Source: Vibrio sp. J1-1
Lineage (GTDB): Bacteria; Pseudomonadota; Gammaproteobacteria; Enterobacterales; Vibrionaceae
Length of the DNA stretch: 64,000 bases
Direction of reading: 5' to 3'
Assembly: GCF_021728395.1 (NCBI RefSeq)
Contig: NZ_JAKKCM010000014.1
Span: 43,568-107,567 of the forward strand
In this document: positions 27,068 to 39,219 of the stretch, piece by piece
Layout: each line of letters begins with the position of its first letter
How positions within the stretch are numbered: the first letter of the stretch is position 1
Made by a program: the position numbers and the translations under genes
Notes under the pieces: generated by a model
Told to the model about the DNA's origin: nothing
The model's database searches: none
Seen by the model: the letters and a program-made list of their open reading frames with translations, nothing else

Positions 27068-30000
27068 TTATCTATTGAGCGAATTCATCATTCGCTTGAC
27101 AAGTTGAGCAGCTAAGTCGACATCGAATGTATCTAAACTGGCGACGAGCTCCTTGGTTAGTCCCTCTACCGATGTACCTTGCAACTTATTCTCTAATACA
27201 TCGGCAATGTGAATTGCTTCAGACAAATCGTCTTCCAAAACGCGGTTAAGTTCGGTGAGGAGGGCTTTAATCTCCTCCGGATCCATATTTTTGCCAGCCT
27301 CTAGATCATCCGAACGAACCTGTTCGCTGCTCTCAAGAATCACTTGGTTAACGGACTGCATAACCTCTTTTAGAACGTCTTGAAACTCATCGAGCAATAC
27401 ATCTAAATTATCGAGAGACTTGTCTAGGAGTGCTCGTTCTGTACTGGCCGCACATCGAGCTAGCTCGATGGCGCCTAAGTTTCCTGCAACTCCCTTTATA
27501 GTGTGTGCGAGTCTTGCCGCGGTATCCAAATCTTCCTTGTGTAATGTGGAACGTATATCACTCACCACATTCACATGCTCGGCGAGAAATGTTTTGAGCA
27601 GTCTTCTGTATAACTTGCGATTGCCGTTCAGTCGCGCAAGGGCATCTTGAACGTTTAGCCCAGGAATATTCTCGAGAGACACATCATCAACTTGGTAGCT
27701 AACGATTTCCTCGCTATTTGGCTGATTGATTTGTTCGGGAGTCCACTTAACAAGCGCTTGATATAACTCTTCAGGGTTGATGGGCTTAGTAACGTAGTCA
27801 TTCATTCCAACCAGCTCACTTCTCTTTTTATCTTCTTCCATAGCGTGAGCCGTCATCGCGATAATCGGCACGGTCTTATCAATCTGACGAATCTGACGAG
27901 TTGCCGTAAAACCATCCATAACTGGCATCTGAATATCCATTAATATCACGTCAAATTTGTTCGTTTGCATTTTCTCTAATGCTTCTGCTCCATTATCTGC
28001 CGTTCCCACATTGAGTTTACACTTCTTCAGAAGATTCACAGCAACCTGCTGATTAATATCATTATCTTCTACCAACAGCACTTTGGCCCCTGATATTTTC
28101 TTCAATGATCTCGTATCTAATTTAGGTACTGTTCGGATACTAGCTTTTTCATCTGCAATGCCAAAACGCGAAGTGAAATAGAATGTACTTCCCTTACCAA
28201 ATTCGCTCTCAACATTGATTTCTCCGCCCATCAACTCAACCAGTTTGCGACAAATTGACAAGCCTAAACCAGTACCACCATACTTTCTGGTTGTAGAACC
28301 ATCTGCCTGGACAAAAGGTTCAAATAGAGATTCCATCTGTTTCTCAGTAAGGCCGATCCCTGTGTCTTTCACCAAGAATTTCAAAGCAACTTGCTGCGCA
28401 TCTTTTCTCGTCAACTCAGCACAAATGGTAATTTCCCCTTTATGTGTGAATTTCACAGCATTGCCAACAAGATTGATAAGCACTTGGCCTAGGCGCAATG
28501 GATCGCCAATTAAGTAACGAGGGACATCGGGTGATATATTAAAGCGAAGGATGAGCGCCTTCTCTTCACATCTAAGACTGAAAATAGTGGAAAGATCATT
28601 CATAACCTCATCCAGATTAAAGGCAACCTTTTCAATATCCATTTTCCCAGCTTCGATCTTAGAAAAGTCGAGAATATCGTTAATGATACCAAGCAGAGAG
28701 TGCGCTGAGCGACTGACCTTACGAATATAATCCCTTTGGAGTGGAGAAAGCTCCGTTTCCAAAGCTAAGTAGCTCATGCCCATAATCGCGTTCATTGGTG
28801 TACGTATCTCATGGCTAATCCGAGCAAGAAAGTCACTTTTCGCCTGAGCTGCATCTACAGCCAGTTCTTTCGCGAGCGTTAGCTCCTGCTCTACTTGTTT
28901 TAATTGGGTTATATCGCGAGCAACCGCTTCAATGACCGGCTTGTCATTGATTTCAATCAAATTTAATAATATGTCGGCCGTAAACTCTTCACCATTTAGG
29001 CGTCGATGTAACCACTGGAAGCGAAGACTGCCATTTTTTAATACTTCCGCCACTTTCTGCTCCGCCAACTCCCTTGAAGGCCGCCCATCAGGTTGAAATT
29101 CTGACGAAACATCCGCCGGGTGATACTTAGTAAATTCTTCAACGCTATCACACCCAAACATTTCTAGTGCCGCAGGATTACAATCAATAAAATGCTCTGA
29201 ATCAAAAAGCATAACCGCATCGCCCGTCGCCTCGTAAATCGTCCGGAACTTACTTTCACTGGTTTTTAGTTTCCGTTCGCTTTGCTTGCGTTCGGTAATA
29301 TCAAGAAACCAACCAAGAATCCCCTCTTTGCCAAATAATCGTATCGGCATGAAGCTCGCAAAAACGTCTCGAATTTCGTGATCCGGAGAGTACATCTGGA
29401 TTTCAAAATTGTTTACATGCCCATGATTCTCTAGTTGATTAACCATTTTTTCTCTTTCTTCCGGGCGGACGTAAATGTTCATTGCGGGTTGATCAATTTG
29501 GGCATCTACCATTTCAAGTACTTTAGGGTTTACAAATTTAAATACCCCATCTACGGTAAAAGCAACGCCAATCGGGCTAGTATCGAGTATGGTCTGCAAC
29601 TGCTCCCTTTCTTCAGCAATGGCATTTTCGAGATCTTTTTGTTCTGTAATATCCGTTGCGATACAGACCAGTGCATAAGCCTCACCATGTTCATCTAATA
29701 GTGGCACTTTCGAAGTGAGATAATTATGTAAAGTACCATCAGGATGTGGCACCGACTCTTCGAATGTTTTAGGTTGACGAGCTGTCATAATCTCCAGATC
29801 GTCAGCCATAATCCTGGACGCAGTTTCGGCATCAAAAAACTCTGCGTCGGTTTTTCCCAGCACTTGTTCAGACTGACAGCCAGTCGCCAGAAGATGATAT
29901 TTATTCACAACAAGGTGGCGTCCATCCCGATCCTTAAGAATGACTATATTTGGAACATTATCGATAATGCTCCTTAATAGCGTTTTACGCTGCTCCAGTT

Positions 30001-32971
30001 CATCCAACGCTTTACGCTTCTCTGTAATGTCCTCTTTAACGGCAACAAAGTGTGTGATGTTTCCGTTTTCTTCCACGATCGGGGCGATAGAAATGGTTTC
30101 CCAAATTAAGTCTCCATTTTTAATCTTGTTAACCATTTCTCCTTTCCAAACATTGCCCTCTAAAATCGTCTTCCACAGATCATCATAAATATCTGTCGAC
30201 ATTTTTCCTGACTTCAGAATACTTGGGGTTTCACCTATTGCCTCTTCATAGGTATACCCCGTAACACGCGTAAATTCCGGATTAACATACTCAATCATAC
30301 CGCCGCTATCAGTAATGACGACGGTTGCGGGACTGTACTCTACCGCTTTGTGGAATTTTTCTAACTTCTCTTCCACGCTTTTTTGCTCACTGATATCAAC
30401 CGACAGCCCGGCCATTTTTATTGCTTTACCCAGCTCATTCCACTCGACGGCACGTGAGACCATAGAAATCCACGCCCAAGTACCATTTTTCCTTTTGATG
30501 CGCAGGTCTGCCTTTTGAATGGGCTCAATTCCTTGAACGTGTTTTAGGAAACTCTCTGTAAGTCGTGGACGGTCATCTGGATGAACCAACGCGACATACT
30601 CCTCTACGCTCGTTGGTATTTCATTTTCATGGTATCCATACTGGATAAGAAACTTCGGAGAGTCATACGTCATCACCTTTGACTCTAAATCACCAGTCCA
30701 GTAATACGCACCTAACGCAGCCAGCGAAAATCTAAATTTTTCGGCAGCGTCTTGGATGGCTTTTTCCGAGCGTTTATGATTCGTTATATCACGTACGCTG
30801 CAGACGATTAGCAGGCCAGCTTCAGTTTCAATAGGGCTCAGTTTGATGTCTGCAGGAAAGTGTTCACCTGTTTTTTTAGATGCGACAATTTCCAAAGCCT
30901 CACCGATTCTCTCTTTTGAAGCTCCAGACTTTATTGCAGACAGGTATTGATTGAGTTCAGCTTTATACTTCGTCCTATCCTCCTCTGGAAACATCAACCC
31001 TACCGACTGACCTATGCACTCCATGCGAAGGTAACCAAAAACAGACTCGAACTGATGGTTAGTTATCACGATCTCCCCAAGATCGTTGATGATTATTAAT
31101 GGATCTGGCGAAGATTCTAGTAACGTTCGGAACTGTTTCTCACTTGATTCAAGTTGTTTCAGGCTCTCTTTCCGCTGACTGATATCATTGAATACAACAA
31201 CAGCCCCGCTTAAAACGTCTTCTATGAATACGGGTGTGGCGGAATACTCAACGAAGAAACACGTCTTATCCTTTTTCCATAGCACTTCGTCACTCACCCG
31301 ACTTGTTTTTCCGAAACGGTATGCTTCTGTTATCGGGCTTATATTGATTGGATATGGGTTTCCGTTTTCGTCAGAATGGTGGAAACTCTCATGGATATTC
31401 CAGCCGATAATCTCATTTGCCGGATAACCTAGCATTTTGCTTCCCGCTCTATTGCAAAATACGATCTCGCCTTTTACATCAACCTCAAAAACGCCTTCAA
31501 TTGTCGAATCCAAGAGAAGCTGTACACGTTCTTGAGCTCTTTTAATATCGCTCGTTCTTTCTTCTACTTTGCGCTCTAATATTTTCTTAGATGAACGAAG
31601 ACTATCGTTCGCTACTTTGGCCATCCAAAGGGATATACTCGCCAGAATTGAGGCTATGAATACTGTGATGGTTAAGACCATCAGTAACACATTTCTTATT
31701 TCAAAGTAATCACTGAATGCTTCTTCCACGTCGATTTCTGATACTATGCCTAGCCCTAGAGCATCATCCCAAACCCAAGCACCGACCACCTCGACACCAC
31801 GATAGTCTCGATAACCTTGAACATTAAAACCTGTTCCACCCTGCAGCGCATGACTCGCCATAAGCGTTAGCGGATAATTTTCAGGCGAGAAGTCACCTGC
31901 AGGCTTTAGGGTTAAATTATGTTGAGGATCGACTAACTTTATGTTTCGAATTGACGTATTTGCACCATCGAGTAACCCCATTCTTTTAAGGCTTGGTAAA
32001 AAGCGACTTTCAGTCAACATCCAGCCATCTGCATCGAATGCGTAGGTATCTCCACTTTTACCCATTTGTTGGCCTAGACTAAGAAACCGATAAAATATTT
32101 TACTTAAGTCATCTTCTACAATAAGAGCCGCAACAACATCACCATTGGCGTCCAGTACCGGGCTGGCAACATGAGATATGGGCAATGTCTTGTCGACCTC
32201 CTCAACTCTGATTGCTATCGACGGAATAAATGTTGAACGTCCTGAAAAAACTCGAAGCAGATAATCGGAATTACTTATAGCGATATGGCTAAGTTTACCA
32301 ACGGCTGAGTTATCACTGGATGAGATGGTGATGTAATCTGGAGAGATGAGTTCATACGCAAATGCGCTATTTCGCTCCGTTTGGTTAAAGTACTGACGTA
32401 ATTGTCCCCGTGCACTTTCTAATGCTGCCCCATCAAGCTCGCCGTTTATTAGTGGCCTCGCTAACTCAATAAAAGCGGAAGAGCGTACATGACTTACCGT
32501 ATTATTGATTTTCTGTTGTACCCAGAAATTAATCATGTTGTGAGCAGAGTCTCGTGCAAAGATCAAGCTATCTTTCACATTTTGCTCTGTTTTGTGTTTT
32601 ACATGATCAACCACCAAATAGGCTGCAAAGCAGACCATAACTAAAAACAGTGACGATGACACTAAGCCAAAAGCACGCATTTTTTGCGAATTCAAAGCTT
32701 GAGAAGAATCGTTATTCGCATAGCGTTTGTAGAAGAAGGCCAGCAACAAAACAACTGTAGTAATAAAAATGCTCGAAAGAGCCTCTATTTTTAACAATGG
32801 TTCAACATCACCTGAATAAGTTAACCAGCCAGCGCGTGCATTGCTTATAAAATGAGTCAAGTTATGAATTGTGTAGTCTAGCGGACTATAGTCATCAGCT
32901 GCAGATGCCACAGATGAGATTGTGGAGGAAAATGACATGGCAAAACACAATCCGATAAAAGCTATTCTCAT
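27068..32971 (-). CDS. Multi-PAS hybrid sensor histidine kinase
   Basis: This is a very large (1967-residue) inner-membrane kinase. The N-terminus has hydrophobic helices near 5-25, 48-66 and 86-108. A periplasmic Cache-like sensor (110-425) and a helix near 428-448 follow. Seven PAS domains span about 477-1360. Then come HisKA ([11 protein letters not shown], His about 1386), an ATPase domain ([24 protein letters not shown]), a receiver ([10 protein letters not shown], Asp about 1677) and an Hpt domain ([10 protein letters not shown], His about 1822). The order supports a His-Asp-His phosphorelay that ends on the adjacent HD-GYP regulator. The signals are unknown. Confidence 0.94.
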   Translation of the reverse strand: MRIAFIGLCFAMSFSSTISSVASAADDYSPLDYTIHNLTHFISNARAGWLTYSGDVEPLLKIEALSSIFITTVVLLLAFFYKRYANNDSSQALNSQKMRAFGLVSSSLFLVMVCFAAYLVVDHVKHKTEQNVKDSLIFARDSAHNMINFWVQQKINNTVSHVRSSAFIELARPLINGELDGAALESARGQLRQYFNQTERNSAFAYELISPDYITISSSDNSAVGKLSHIAISNSDYLLRVFSGRSTFIPSIAIRVEEVDKTLPISHVASPVLDANGDVVAALIVEDDLSKIFYRFLSLGQQMGKSGDTYAFDADGWMLTESRFLPSLKRMGLLDGANTSIRNIKLVDPQHNLTLKPAGDFSPENYPLTLMASHALQGGTGFNVQGYRDYRGVEVVGAWVWDDALGLGIVSEIDVEEAFSDYFEIRNVLLMVLTITVFIASILASISLWMAKVANDSLRSSKKILERKVEERTSDIKRAQERVQLLLDSTIEGVFEVDVKGEIVFCNRAGSKMLGYPANEIIGWNIHESFHHSDENGNPYPINISPITEAYRFGKTSRVSDEVLWKKDKTCFFVEYSATPVFIEDVLSGAVVVFNDISQRKESLKQLESSEKQFRTLLESSPDPLIIINDLGEIVITNHQFESVFGYLRMECIGQSVGLMFPEEDRTKYKAELNQYLSAIKSGASKERIGEALEIVASKKTGEHFPADIKLSPIETEAGLLIVCSVRDITNHKRSEKAIQDAAEKFRFSLAALGAYYWTGDLESKVMTYDSPKFLIQYGYHENEIPTSVEEYVALVHPDDRPRLTESFLKHVQGIEPIQKADLRIKRKNGTWAWISMVSRAVEWNELGKAIKMAGLSVDISEQKSVEEKLEKFHKAVEYSPATVVITDSGGMIEYVNPEFTRVTGYTYEEAIGETPSILKSGKMSTDIYDDLWKTILEGNVWKGEMVNKIKNGDLIWETISIAPIVEENGNITHFVAVKEDITEKRKALDELEQRKTLLRSIIDNVPNIVILKDRDGRHLVVNKYHLLATGCQSEQVLGKTDAEFFDAETASRIMADDLEIMTARQPKTFEESVPHPDGTLHNYLTSKVPLLDEHGEAYALVCIATDITEQKDLENAIAEEREQLQTILDTSPIGVAFTVDGVFKFVNPKVLEMVDAQIDQPAMNIYVRPEEREKMVNQLENHGHVNNFEIQMYSPDHEIRDVFASFMPIRLFGKEGILGWFLDITERKQSERKLKTSESKFRTIYEATGDAVMLFDSEHFIDCNPAALEMFGCDSVEEFTKYHPADVSSEFQPDGRPSRELAEQKVAEVLKNGSLRFQWLHRRLNGEEFTADILLNLIEINDKPVIEAVARDITQLKQVEQELTLAKELAVDAAQAKSDFLARISHEIRTPMNAIMGMSYLALETELSPLQRDYIRKVSRSAHSLLGIINDILDFSKIEAGKMDIEKVAFNLDEVMNDLSTIFSLRCEEKALILRFNISPDVPRYLIGDPLRLGQVLINLVGNAVKFTHKGEITICAELTRKDAQQVALKFLVKDTGIGLTEKQMESLFEPFVQADGSTTRKYGGTGLGLSICRKLVELMGGEINVESEFGKGSTFYFTSRFGIADEKASIRTVPKLDTRSLKKISGAKVLLVEDNDINQQVAVNLLKKCKLNVGTADNGAEALEKMQTNKFDVILMDIQMPVMDGFTATRQIRQIDKTVPIIAMTAHAMEEDKKRSELVGMNDYVTKPINPEELYQALVKWTPEQINQPNSEEIVSYQVDDVSLENIPGLNVQDALARLNGNRKLYRRLLKTFLAEHVNVVSDIRSTLHKEDLDTAARLAHTIKGVAGNLGAIELARCAASTERALLDKSLDNLDVLLDEFQDVLKEVMQSVNQVILESSEQVRSDDLEAGKNMDPEEIKALLTELNRVLEDDLSEAIHIADVLENKLQGTSVEGLTKELVASLDTFDVDLAAQLVKRMMNSLNR

Positions 32972-33094
32972 AATTGCTTCTCAATGTTCTGGTTAGAATG
33001 ACTCAGAAAAGGTTTTCTAACTTTAAGAGTAGCAAACGTAGGCTTTGTTGCTTAGAACGATGGAAATAAATCAAGAAGTTACGTTCTGAACCGC

Positions 33095-33119
33095 TTATCC
33101 CGCCCAGAGGCGGGGATAA
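33095..33119 (-). terminator. Hairpin after the Mrp operon
   Basis: TTATCCCGCC / GGCGGGGATAA with a 4-nt loop and one bulged G, starting 46 bp after the mrpG stop. A run of T is missing, so this is a transcript-end hairpin rather than a textbook terminator. Confidence 0.5.
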
Positions 33120-33164
33120 TTTATCTTTTCTCTGAACTTAGACAATAATGCAGATTTAGCTTCT

Positions 33165-33461
33165 TTATTTTGGGTTTCGCCACATTCGATAACCACTTTT
33201 CCGCATGGCTTTACCTAATAAGTGCGCGGCAACAGGTGCAGTGAGGAAAATAAACAACATGGTACCCAAAGCGCGAGAAATCACCGTGGCATCAGGAATG
33301 GCTATAGCTACCGACAGAAGCAAAGACGCCACTCCAACCGTTCCCGCTTTTGTTGCGGCGTGCATGCGAGTGTAAAGATCTGGCATTCTAACCACGCCCA
33401 AGCTGGCGATCAGAAAAAACAAGGTGCCAATGCACAACAAAATACCAATGATCAGTTCCAT
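33165..33461 (-). CDS. mrpG: Na+/H+ antiporter subunit G
   Basis: The smallest accessory subunit of the Mrp (Mnh) antiporter complex in the inner membrane. The 98 residues contain three hydrophobic helices and the family signature RMPDLYTRMHAATKAGTVGV. ATG 33461 overlaps the mrpF stop as TGATG; a GTG one codon earlier is also open. It is the last gene of the six-gene operon. Confidence 0.94.
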   Translation of the reverse strand: MELIIGILLCIGTLFFLIASLGVVRMPDLYTRMHAATKAGTVGVASLLLSVAIAIPDATVISRALGTMLFIFLTAPVAAHLLGKAMRKSGYRMWRNPK

Positions 33462-33739
33462 CACTCCTCTCCTTTTCTCTTCGCTATCATTCGAGCAAAT
33501 GCAATCGTTCCGAGAAACGCCACTAAGCCAAGCGTGATAGCGATATCTAACAGCGTTTGTTGTCCGCTATCCAAGGTATAAACGGCGATGAACCCAATCG
33601 TGACAAACGAGATAAGATCAAGTGAGACGACTCGGTCTGCTAACGTTGGCCCTAATACCAAGCGTACCATTGCCATTACGACGCTTAGCAACAATCCACT
33701 GTAAGCAAAGAAAATACTGAACTCTAGCCAGTTATCCAC
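33461..33739 (-). CDS. mrpF: Na+/H+ antiporter subunit F
   Basis: A 92-residue membrane subunit with three helices and the MrpF signature RLVLGPTLADRVVSLDLIS. It starts with GTG and overlaps the end of mrpE by 8 bp, so translation is probably coupled. By family it is required for assembly and transport by the Mrp complex. Confidence 0.94.
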   Translation of the reverse strand: MDNWLEFSIFFAYSGLLLSVVMAMVRLVLGPTLADRVVSLDLISFVTIGFIAVYTLDSGQQTLLDIAITLGLVAFLGTIAFARMIAKRKGEE

Positions 33740-34208
33740 GCGTCACCTCCAATATCCGTCTCTCTAAGCCACCTTTGATGTCTTGAATCACTTTATCGTG
33801 TTCCGGCGCGAACATGGCATGCACGATCAGATGCTTTTTGTCAGGGGTAATATCCAAACTTAACGTGCCTGGCGTTAGCGAAACCATATTCGCAAGCAGC
33901 GTGATTTCTATATCGGACTTAGCATCGAGTGGGACGTAAATGATATCCGGTTCACTTAAATGTGTTGGCGTTAACACATCCCACATCACTTGAGCGGCAG
34001 ACATTATCAACTCGAAACAGAAATAGCTCACTAAGCCCACAAGTGAGAGAAAAACTTGAAAGTAACGGCTTTTCGTTCCAAATGGCTGAGTTAGCTTCAA
34101 TACAAAGAATCCAGCAATAAAGCCAAATACAAAGTTGAGGCTGGTGTATGTTCCGTTTAAAAGCAGCCATGCCAATGCGAGGAAGAGGTTGAGAAAAAAG
34201 TAAATCAT
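33732..34208 (-). CDS. mrpE: Na+/H+ antiporter subunit E
   Basis: A 158-residue subunit with two to three N-terminal helices and a cytoplasmic C-terminal domain. The family motif TLLANMVSLTPGTLSLDI is present near residues 103-120. The start overlaps the mrpD stop by 4 bp. MrpE is an accessory subunit of the antiporter complex. Confidence 0.94.
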   Translation of the reverse strand: MIYFFLNLFLALAWLLLNGTYTSLNFVFGFIAGFFVLKLTQPFGTKSRYFQVFLSLVGLVSYFCFELIMSAAQVMWDVLTPTHLSEPDIIYVPLDAKSDIEITLLANMVSLTPGTLSLDITPDKKHLIVHAMFAPEHDKVIQDIKGGLERRILEVTRG

Positions 34209-35701
34209 TGTCCACCTCTCAATACGGCCTGAATATATTCTTTAGGTTCCAACAGCTGGACCGCAGCCTGCATCGCAAATTGATAAAATGGCTCTGCAAC
34301 CAGGCCGATGATCACACTCATCGCTGTCAAGGTAACAATAGGAATACAATACAAGTACGTCGTCGACTTAGTCATTATTTGTACTTCAGTATCACTTTCC
34401 TGTTTTTTCCAAAACACGGCATTCCAAATTTTGCTCATGGAAAAAACCGTCAGCAACCCCACCAGCAAAGCCGTCCCCGCGAGCCAATATCCCTCTGTTT
34501 GTAAACTCGCTTTAATCACTAAGAACTTACCCCAAAAGCCGGATAGTGGTGGAAAACCAGCTAAAGAAAATGCAGTAATGAAAAACAAAAAGGCCAGCCA
34601 AGGCATGGCTTTATATACACCACCTAATTGCTTAAGCTGACTGGTTCCGTATTTACGCTCTACGAAGCCGCCAATTAAGAACAGGTTCGCCTTCACCAAA
34701 ATATGATGAACGATATAGAAAATAGCCCCAGCCACCGCCAAGGGCGTATAGATGGCGAGTCCCATGATCATGTAACCAATCTGACTGATGATATGAAATG
34801 AAAGGATTTTCTTTATGTCGTAGTGACTTGCCGCCCCTAATACCCCCGTCAACATCGTCAAGCCAGCAATCCACATCAACGTCGATTGCCAGCCACTTTC
34901 TGCCAACGGAAAAACCAGCGTAAATACACGTATTAGTGTGTAGACGCCTACTTTAGTCAGTAAAGCAGCAAACAGAGCAACCACGGCACTCGGTAACGTG
35001 TGGTAAGAAGCTGGAAGCCAAACAAACAAGGGAAACAGTGCTGCTTTGATGGAAAAAGCGAATAAGAACAGACCAGCGAGCAAGGTTTTCGTGTCGGATG
35101 GTATCAAAGCCGCTTTAGCATGAAGGTCCGCTAGATTTAGTGTCCCGGTCACGCCGTACAACAGACCTATCGCTAGCAGAAAAAACAACGTCGAAATCAG
35201 GTTCAATAACACGTATTTCACTGCGCCATCAATCTGATACTTGTTAGCGTCCAACACCATCAGACCGAAGGAAGCAATAAGCATCACTTCAAACCAGACA
35301 TAGAGATTGAAGATATCACCAGTCAGAAATGCGCCGTAAACGCCCGCAAGCAAAACATGTATCAGCGCATGGTACGTCGCGTATGAAGGTTTGTTTCGGA
35401 GATCGCCAACGGCATAGAACACACAGACGAGACCAATCACCGCCGTTACCATGACCATGGCTACCGTGAGCAAATCTGCCACAAACACAACGCCGAAAGG
35501 TGCGAGCCATTGCCCAAAAGCCACCGCAACTGGCCCATGCTGCACCACGTCGTGTGTAAGAAAAGCGGCAACACACAGCGTAGAAAAAGCGCTCGCACAG
35601 CTGACGCGTTCAGCAAGATACAGATTACGTTTAGCGACAAACACAGCGACAGCCGTCAGGAGTGAAATCACGATAGGTAGAGTTAGCCAAATGGTCGTCA
35701 T
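34205..35701 (-). CDS. mrpD: Na+/H+ antiporter subunit D
   Basis: A 498-residue polytopic protein related to the proton-pumping subunits of complex I (NuoM/NuoN). Conserved charged stretches in membrane helices include the Glu in YVWFEVMLIASFG and the Lys in FSIKAALFPLFVWLP, which carry protons in this family. About 14 helices are predicted. It overlaps mrpC and mrpE by 4 bp each. Confidence 0.95.
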   Translation of the reverse strand: MTTIWLTLPIVISLLTAVAVFVAKRNLYLAERVSCASAFSTLCVAAFLTHDVVQHGPVAVAFGQWLAPFGVVFVADLLTVAMVMVTAVIGLVCVFYAVGDLRNKPSYATYHALIHVLLAGVYGAFLTGDIFNLYVWFEVMLIASFGLMVLDANKYQIDGAVKYVLLNLISTLFFLLAIGLLYGVTGTLNLADLHAKAALIPSDTKTLLAGLFLFAFSIKAALFPLFVWLPASYHTLPSAVVALFAALLTKVGVYTLIRVFTLVFPLAESGWQSTLMWIAGLTMLTGVLGAASHYDIKKILSFHIISQIGYMIMGLAIYTPLAVAGAIFYIVHHILVKANLFLIGGFVERKYGTSQLKQLGGVYKAMPWLAFLFFITAFSLAGFPPLSGFWGKFLVIKASLQTEGYWLAGTALLVGLLTVFSMSKIWNAVFWKKQESDTEVQIMTKSTTYLYCIPIVTLTAMSVIIGLVAEPFYQFAMQAAVQLLEPKEYIQAVLRGGQ

Positions 35702-36054
35702 TCCTCCTCCTCTTCTGAGCGTCGCATATCATCAACGTCTGCTGAGCCTGTTTCTGAATAAGCCCGATAGAACAACAGCAGAGCGAAAACTAACAAACCA
35801 AAACCAATCACGATCGCGGTCAAGATCAATGCCTGAGGTAAAGGATTGGCAGCACCATCTGGTGGGAGTTGTGCGTTTGACTCAATAAGCGCGGGAATAC
35901 CTAAGGTTAAACGCCCGGCCGTCAATATGGCAAGATTCACAGCGCTGCTTAATAAAATCAGCCCAAACAGTATTCTCAATATATGCCGTTCGAGTAACAG
36001 ATAAATACCTGCAGTAACAAACACGCCGACGACCAAACTCCACAGTACTTCCAT
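35698..36054 (-). CDS. mrpC: Na+/H+ antiporter subunit C
   Basis: A 118-residue NuoK-like subunit with three helices and the signature GIYLLLERHILRILFGLILL. The central DPLPQALILTAIVIGF-type motif reads NPLPQALILTAIVIGF. The tail is strongly acidic (RRSEEEEE). The start overlaps the mrpA stop by 1 bp. Confidence 0.94.
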   Translation of the reverse strand: MEVLWSLVVGVFVTAGIYLLLERHILRILFGLILLSSAVNLAILTAGRLTLGIPALIESNAQLPPDGAANPLPQALILTAIVIGFGLLVFALLLFYRAYSETGSADVDDMRRSEEEEE

Positions 36055-38729
36055 CAGTCGAGCACCTCATTCACATGTAACATCACGCCCATAACGCCAC
36101 CAATGACCGCAAAGTAAATGCCGAGATCGAATAGCAGCGGTGTCCCAAGTGGCAGAATATCCTTCCACCATAATCCGGTCAGGAAAGGGAGGTTGAGTGC
36201 CAAGCCTATTAGCCCTGCCATAACACTGAGCGAGATACCGAACATCGCAATACTTAATGGCGAATAATACAAACGGTCTCTTACGTACTTGGGCGACTCT
36301 GCATACATCATTAGCGCGAATCCTATTACCGCAATAAGTGCTCCGATAAACCCACCTCCCGGTTCGTTGTGCCCGCGCAGTAGTAAATACAGAGAAAACA
36401 TCAACATCAATGTAAATACAATGTGGGCAGTAGTAGAAAAGATCAGTGAATGGACAGGAGGATGCTTGTGATTTGGGGTGGTAAATAAACTTGTCGCAGC
36501 AATACCCGCCATCACGACCACGATCACCTCACCTAACGTATCGATGGCACGAAAGTCCACCAAGATGACATTGACAATATTTCGCCCGTGTCCTTCTGAT
36601 AGACTATTGTGGACAAAAAAGTCGGACAACATCGGGTCGAACGGTTGAGAGGTGATGTTGATGAGCGCAACGCTCACAGACAATCCAACTATCCCGGCGA
36701 TAACAGCGTGTAATAAGCGACGCTGTTTAGAGTGATTACGCACAGTGGTTAATTTCGGCATATGGCGCATCAGTAAGACTAAAAATACCACCATCAGTGT
36801 TTCTACTAACAACAAGGTCTTTGCGACATCGGGCGCGCTGTACAACATAAACACGAGTGTTGTCATAAAGCCAATCACACTCAGGGCTGACACCGATAAC
36901 AAGCGAGAGTTAGAGAACGTGCACACCGACACTGCTGCCACGAGTAACAAAGCAATCGTTACTTCGTAGAAATTAATCGCAAACAGCTCGGTAAAACGCG
37001 CTGCTGAAATATCTAACGGACGGCTAAGCAAAACGATTGCCAGAACGAGACTAAACATAAGCACATAATTGCTCAACCGTTTTTGCTGTATCCATTGTGT
37101 CTGCCACGTGGCAAAACGTATGACACCATTGACAAGGTGATTAAACACCAGCTCCGCAGTAGGGACTATAAATGCGCTTTTATACCACTTGGCAAACCTC
37201 TGCGTGTACAGAGCGTAAACCGCCCACCCCAGCGCCAAGGTCACTACGCTCAATAACAATGGAAAGTTGACTCCATGCCATAACTTAGTGGCCTCCGGAT
37301 TTGATGCTGGAAGGCTCGTTAAGACCCCGGGAATAATGACATGATGATTAACCCAACCCAGCCCCAACACCGGTACAATCAATCCCCCGATTGACAGTAG
37401 CAGCGGTGGAATCCATAAGCCTCTTTGTGACTCGATGCCTTTCGCGGGGGTTGGCTCACGGTAAGCATGAGCAAAGAACGGTTTATAGATAAATGCAATC
37501 GTTACTGCCACCATAATGACATTGACAACGAGCAACAAACCAATCACTACACTGCTAATCTCCAGTCCTGACTTATACATATATTCTTTGCTCAAGAAAC
37601 CGAGTAATGGTGGTATACCTGCTTTTGATAACGCCGCTAACGTCGCTGCTACTAAACTTAAAGAAAGCACAGCTTTCAGACCATTCAGCTTTGTTATGTC
37701 TCTCGTGCCTGTTGATTTATCAATATTTCCGACCACCATAAACAGGGCCGCTTTATAAAACGAATGCGCCAGTATGAACAAAAGTGCCGCGGTCAGAGCA
37801 AGCTCCGTTCCCATTCCAATTAACAGAACGAGCTTACCCAGCGCAACATTGGTACTGTAGGCAAGCATTAACTTTAAATCCGTCTGCTTTAATGCCAATA
37901 ATCCACACCAGATGGCCGTAAACCCTCCTGCAATGCTTAGAGTGTAAAACCAAATGTCGCTGTGCGCGTAAACAGGAGACAACCGCGCCAGAAGATAGAC
38001 GCCCGCTTTTACCATGGTAGCGGAGTGCAGATAAGCGCTCACCGGTGTAGGTGCCGCCATAGCATTTGGCAACCAGAAGTGAAATGGAAACTGTGCTGAC
38101 TTGGTAAAAACACCGAGGAAAATCAATATAAGAGAAGGCAAAAACCATTTGTGTGAGGTAATTTGCGTTGATTGTTGGACAATAACACTCAGTTCATAAC
38201 TTCCGGCTATTTGTCCTAAAAAAATCAAACCCGCTAATAGGGCTAACCCTCCAGCGCCAGTAACCAAAAGCGCCTGTATCGCTTTTTCACGCGACTCCTC
38301 TTTTTCGTGGCTAAAACCAATCAGCAAATAGGAGGTGATGGTCGTGAGTTCCCAAAAAACAAACAGCAGCAGAACGTTGTCGCTCGTGACAATGCCTAAC
38401 ATAGAAAGCATGAACAACGTCAGGTAGACATGGAAGGAAAAACGCGCCGCATGGCTGCGCATATAGGCAAGCGAATAGAAATGAATCAGAGCCCCGATAC
38501 CACAAATCAAACACACAAATAGGAATGACAAACCATCGAGACGAAAGCTTAAATTGACATCAAGACCCGGAACCCAGCTCCCCTGCCAACTCACCCCTTC
38601 AGGGCGGTACCAACTCAAAACAAAGAACAAGATAATTATCGGTATCAAAGGAAAGATCATCAAAAGCGGCGTGCACTTTTTTGACTTGTGAGTCTGACTT
38701 CTATCGTTAACGTCGTTCAATGTCGCCAT
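36054..38729 (-). CDS. mrpA: Na+/H+ antiporter subunit A fused to subunit B
   Basis: An 891-residue polytopic membrane protein, first gene of the operon. The N-terminal 480 residues are NuoL-like, with [17 protein letters not shown] and [20 protein letters not shown] motifs. The C-terminal part (about 740-890) carries the MrpB domain, recognised by [17 protein letters not shown]. Fusion of A and B with no separate mrpB defines the group 2 Mrp operon known from Vibrio cholerae. The complex expels Na+ (and K+ or Li+) for H+ and supports growth in salt, alkali and bile. ATG 38729 has GAAGGT upstream; a TTG start at 38753 is less likely. Confidence 0.95.
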   Translation of the reverse strand: MATLNDVNDRSQTHKSKKCTPLLMIFPLIPIIILFFVLSWYRPEGVSWQGSWVPGLDVNLSFRLDGLSFLFVCLICGIGALIHFYSLAYMRSHAARFSFHVYLTLFMLSMLGIVTSDNVLLLFVFWELTTITSYLLIGFSHEKEESREKAIQALLVTGAGGLALLAGLIFLGQIAGSYELSVIVQQSTQITSHKWFLPSLILIFLGVFTKSAQFPFHFWLPNAMAAPTPVSAYLHSATMVKAGVYLLARLSPVYAHSDIWFYTLSIAGGFTAIWCGLLALKQTDLKLMLAYSTNVALGKLVLLIGMGTELALTAALLFILAHSFYKAALFMVVGNIDKSTGTRDITKLNGLKAVLSLSLVAATLAALSKAGIPPLLGFLSKEYMYKSGLEISSVVIGLLLVVNVIMVAVTIAFIYKPFFAHAYREPTPAKGIESQRGLWIPPLLLSIGGLIVPVLGLGWVNHHVIIPGVLTSLPASNPEATKLWHGVNFPLLLSVVTLALGWAVYALYTQRFAKWYKSAFIVPTAELVFNHLVNGVIRFATWQTQWIQQKRLSNYVLMFSLVLAIVLLSRPLDISAARFTELFAINFYEVTIALLLVAAVSVCTFSNSRLLSVSALSVIGFMTTLVFMLYSAPDVAKTLLLVETLMVVFLVLLMRHMPKLTTVRNHSKQRRLLHAVIAGIVGLSVSVALINITSQPFDPMLSDFFVHNSLSEGHGRNIVNVILVDFRAIDTLGEVIVVVMAGIAATSLFTTPNHKHPPVHSLIFSTTAHIVFTLMLMFSLYLLLRGHNEPGGGFIGALIAVIGFALMMYAESPKYVRDRLYYSPLSIAMFGISLSVMAGLIGLALNLPFLTGLWWKDILPLGTPLLFDLGIYFAVIGGVMGVMLHVNEVLD

Positions 38730-38904
38730 CCATACCTTCAATGTGTTCAACACAATCCAGTTGATTGAATACTCACGACATAAAAGCGCTCTCGACCTCT
38801 AAAAAGCCAACCGTTTGAGGATAGAATACAGTCCGAGCAATGCAGGTGAACGGACTATATTGTACTAAGCGATGAACAGAACTCATGAGCATCAAATTAC
38901 AACT

Positions 38905-38923
38905 GTCTACTTCAAAAGTAGAC
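38905..38923. repeat. Short perfect inverted repeat
   Basis: GTCTACTT, 3-nt loop, AAGTAGAC. It lies 22 bp beyond the stop of the zinc-ribbon gene, between it and the Mrp operon promoter. No T-run follows, so it may be a weak terminator or an operator. Confidence 0.45.
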
Positions 38924-38944
38924 TTAATTTCCTATTAATTCTAG

Positions 38945-39136
38945 CTACTTAGTATCGGGGACAACATAACCACGCGTATCGCTGAATGTATTCGTATGAT
39001 TTAGCGCTGCTGTAAAGTCGTCCTGCGGTATGTTGAGCGGATCATAACAACAATCCCCAATATCATTTCTCGGACATACAAGAACGTGCGCACGTTCAAC
39101 CATTTCAGTACGGCAAATGGGACAAAAAGCTTTCAT
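38945..39136 (-). CDS. Small zinc-ribbon-like protein
   Basis: A 63-residue soluble protein with cysteines in CPIC near the start and VCPRNDIGDCC further on, consistent with one zinc ribbon. The function is not known. I chose ATG 39136 (MKAFCPICRTEM) because of the excellent AAAGGAGGATG ribosome-binding site; the longer frame lacks one. It lies 83 bp downstream of the universal stress protein gene on the same strand and may be co-transcribed. Confidence 0.7.
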   Translation of the reverse strand: MKAFCPICRTEMVERAHVLVCPRNDIGDCCYDPLNIPQDDFTAALNHTNTFSDTRGYVVPDTK

Positions 39137-39219
39137 ATCATCCTCCTTTAAGCACTTAAAGCTTCGTGGTAACAACGTAGACGTTAGTGATTCTCCTTGA
39201 CGTTTCAATGAATATTGAG

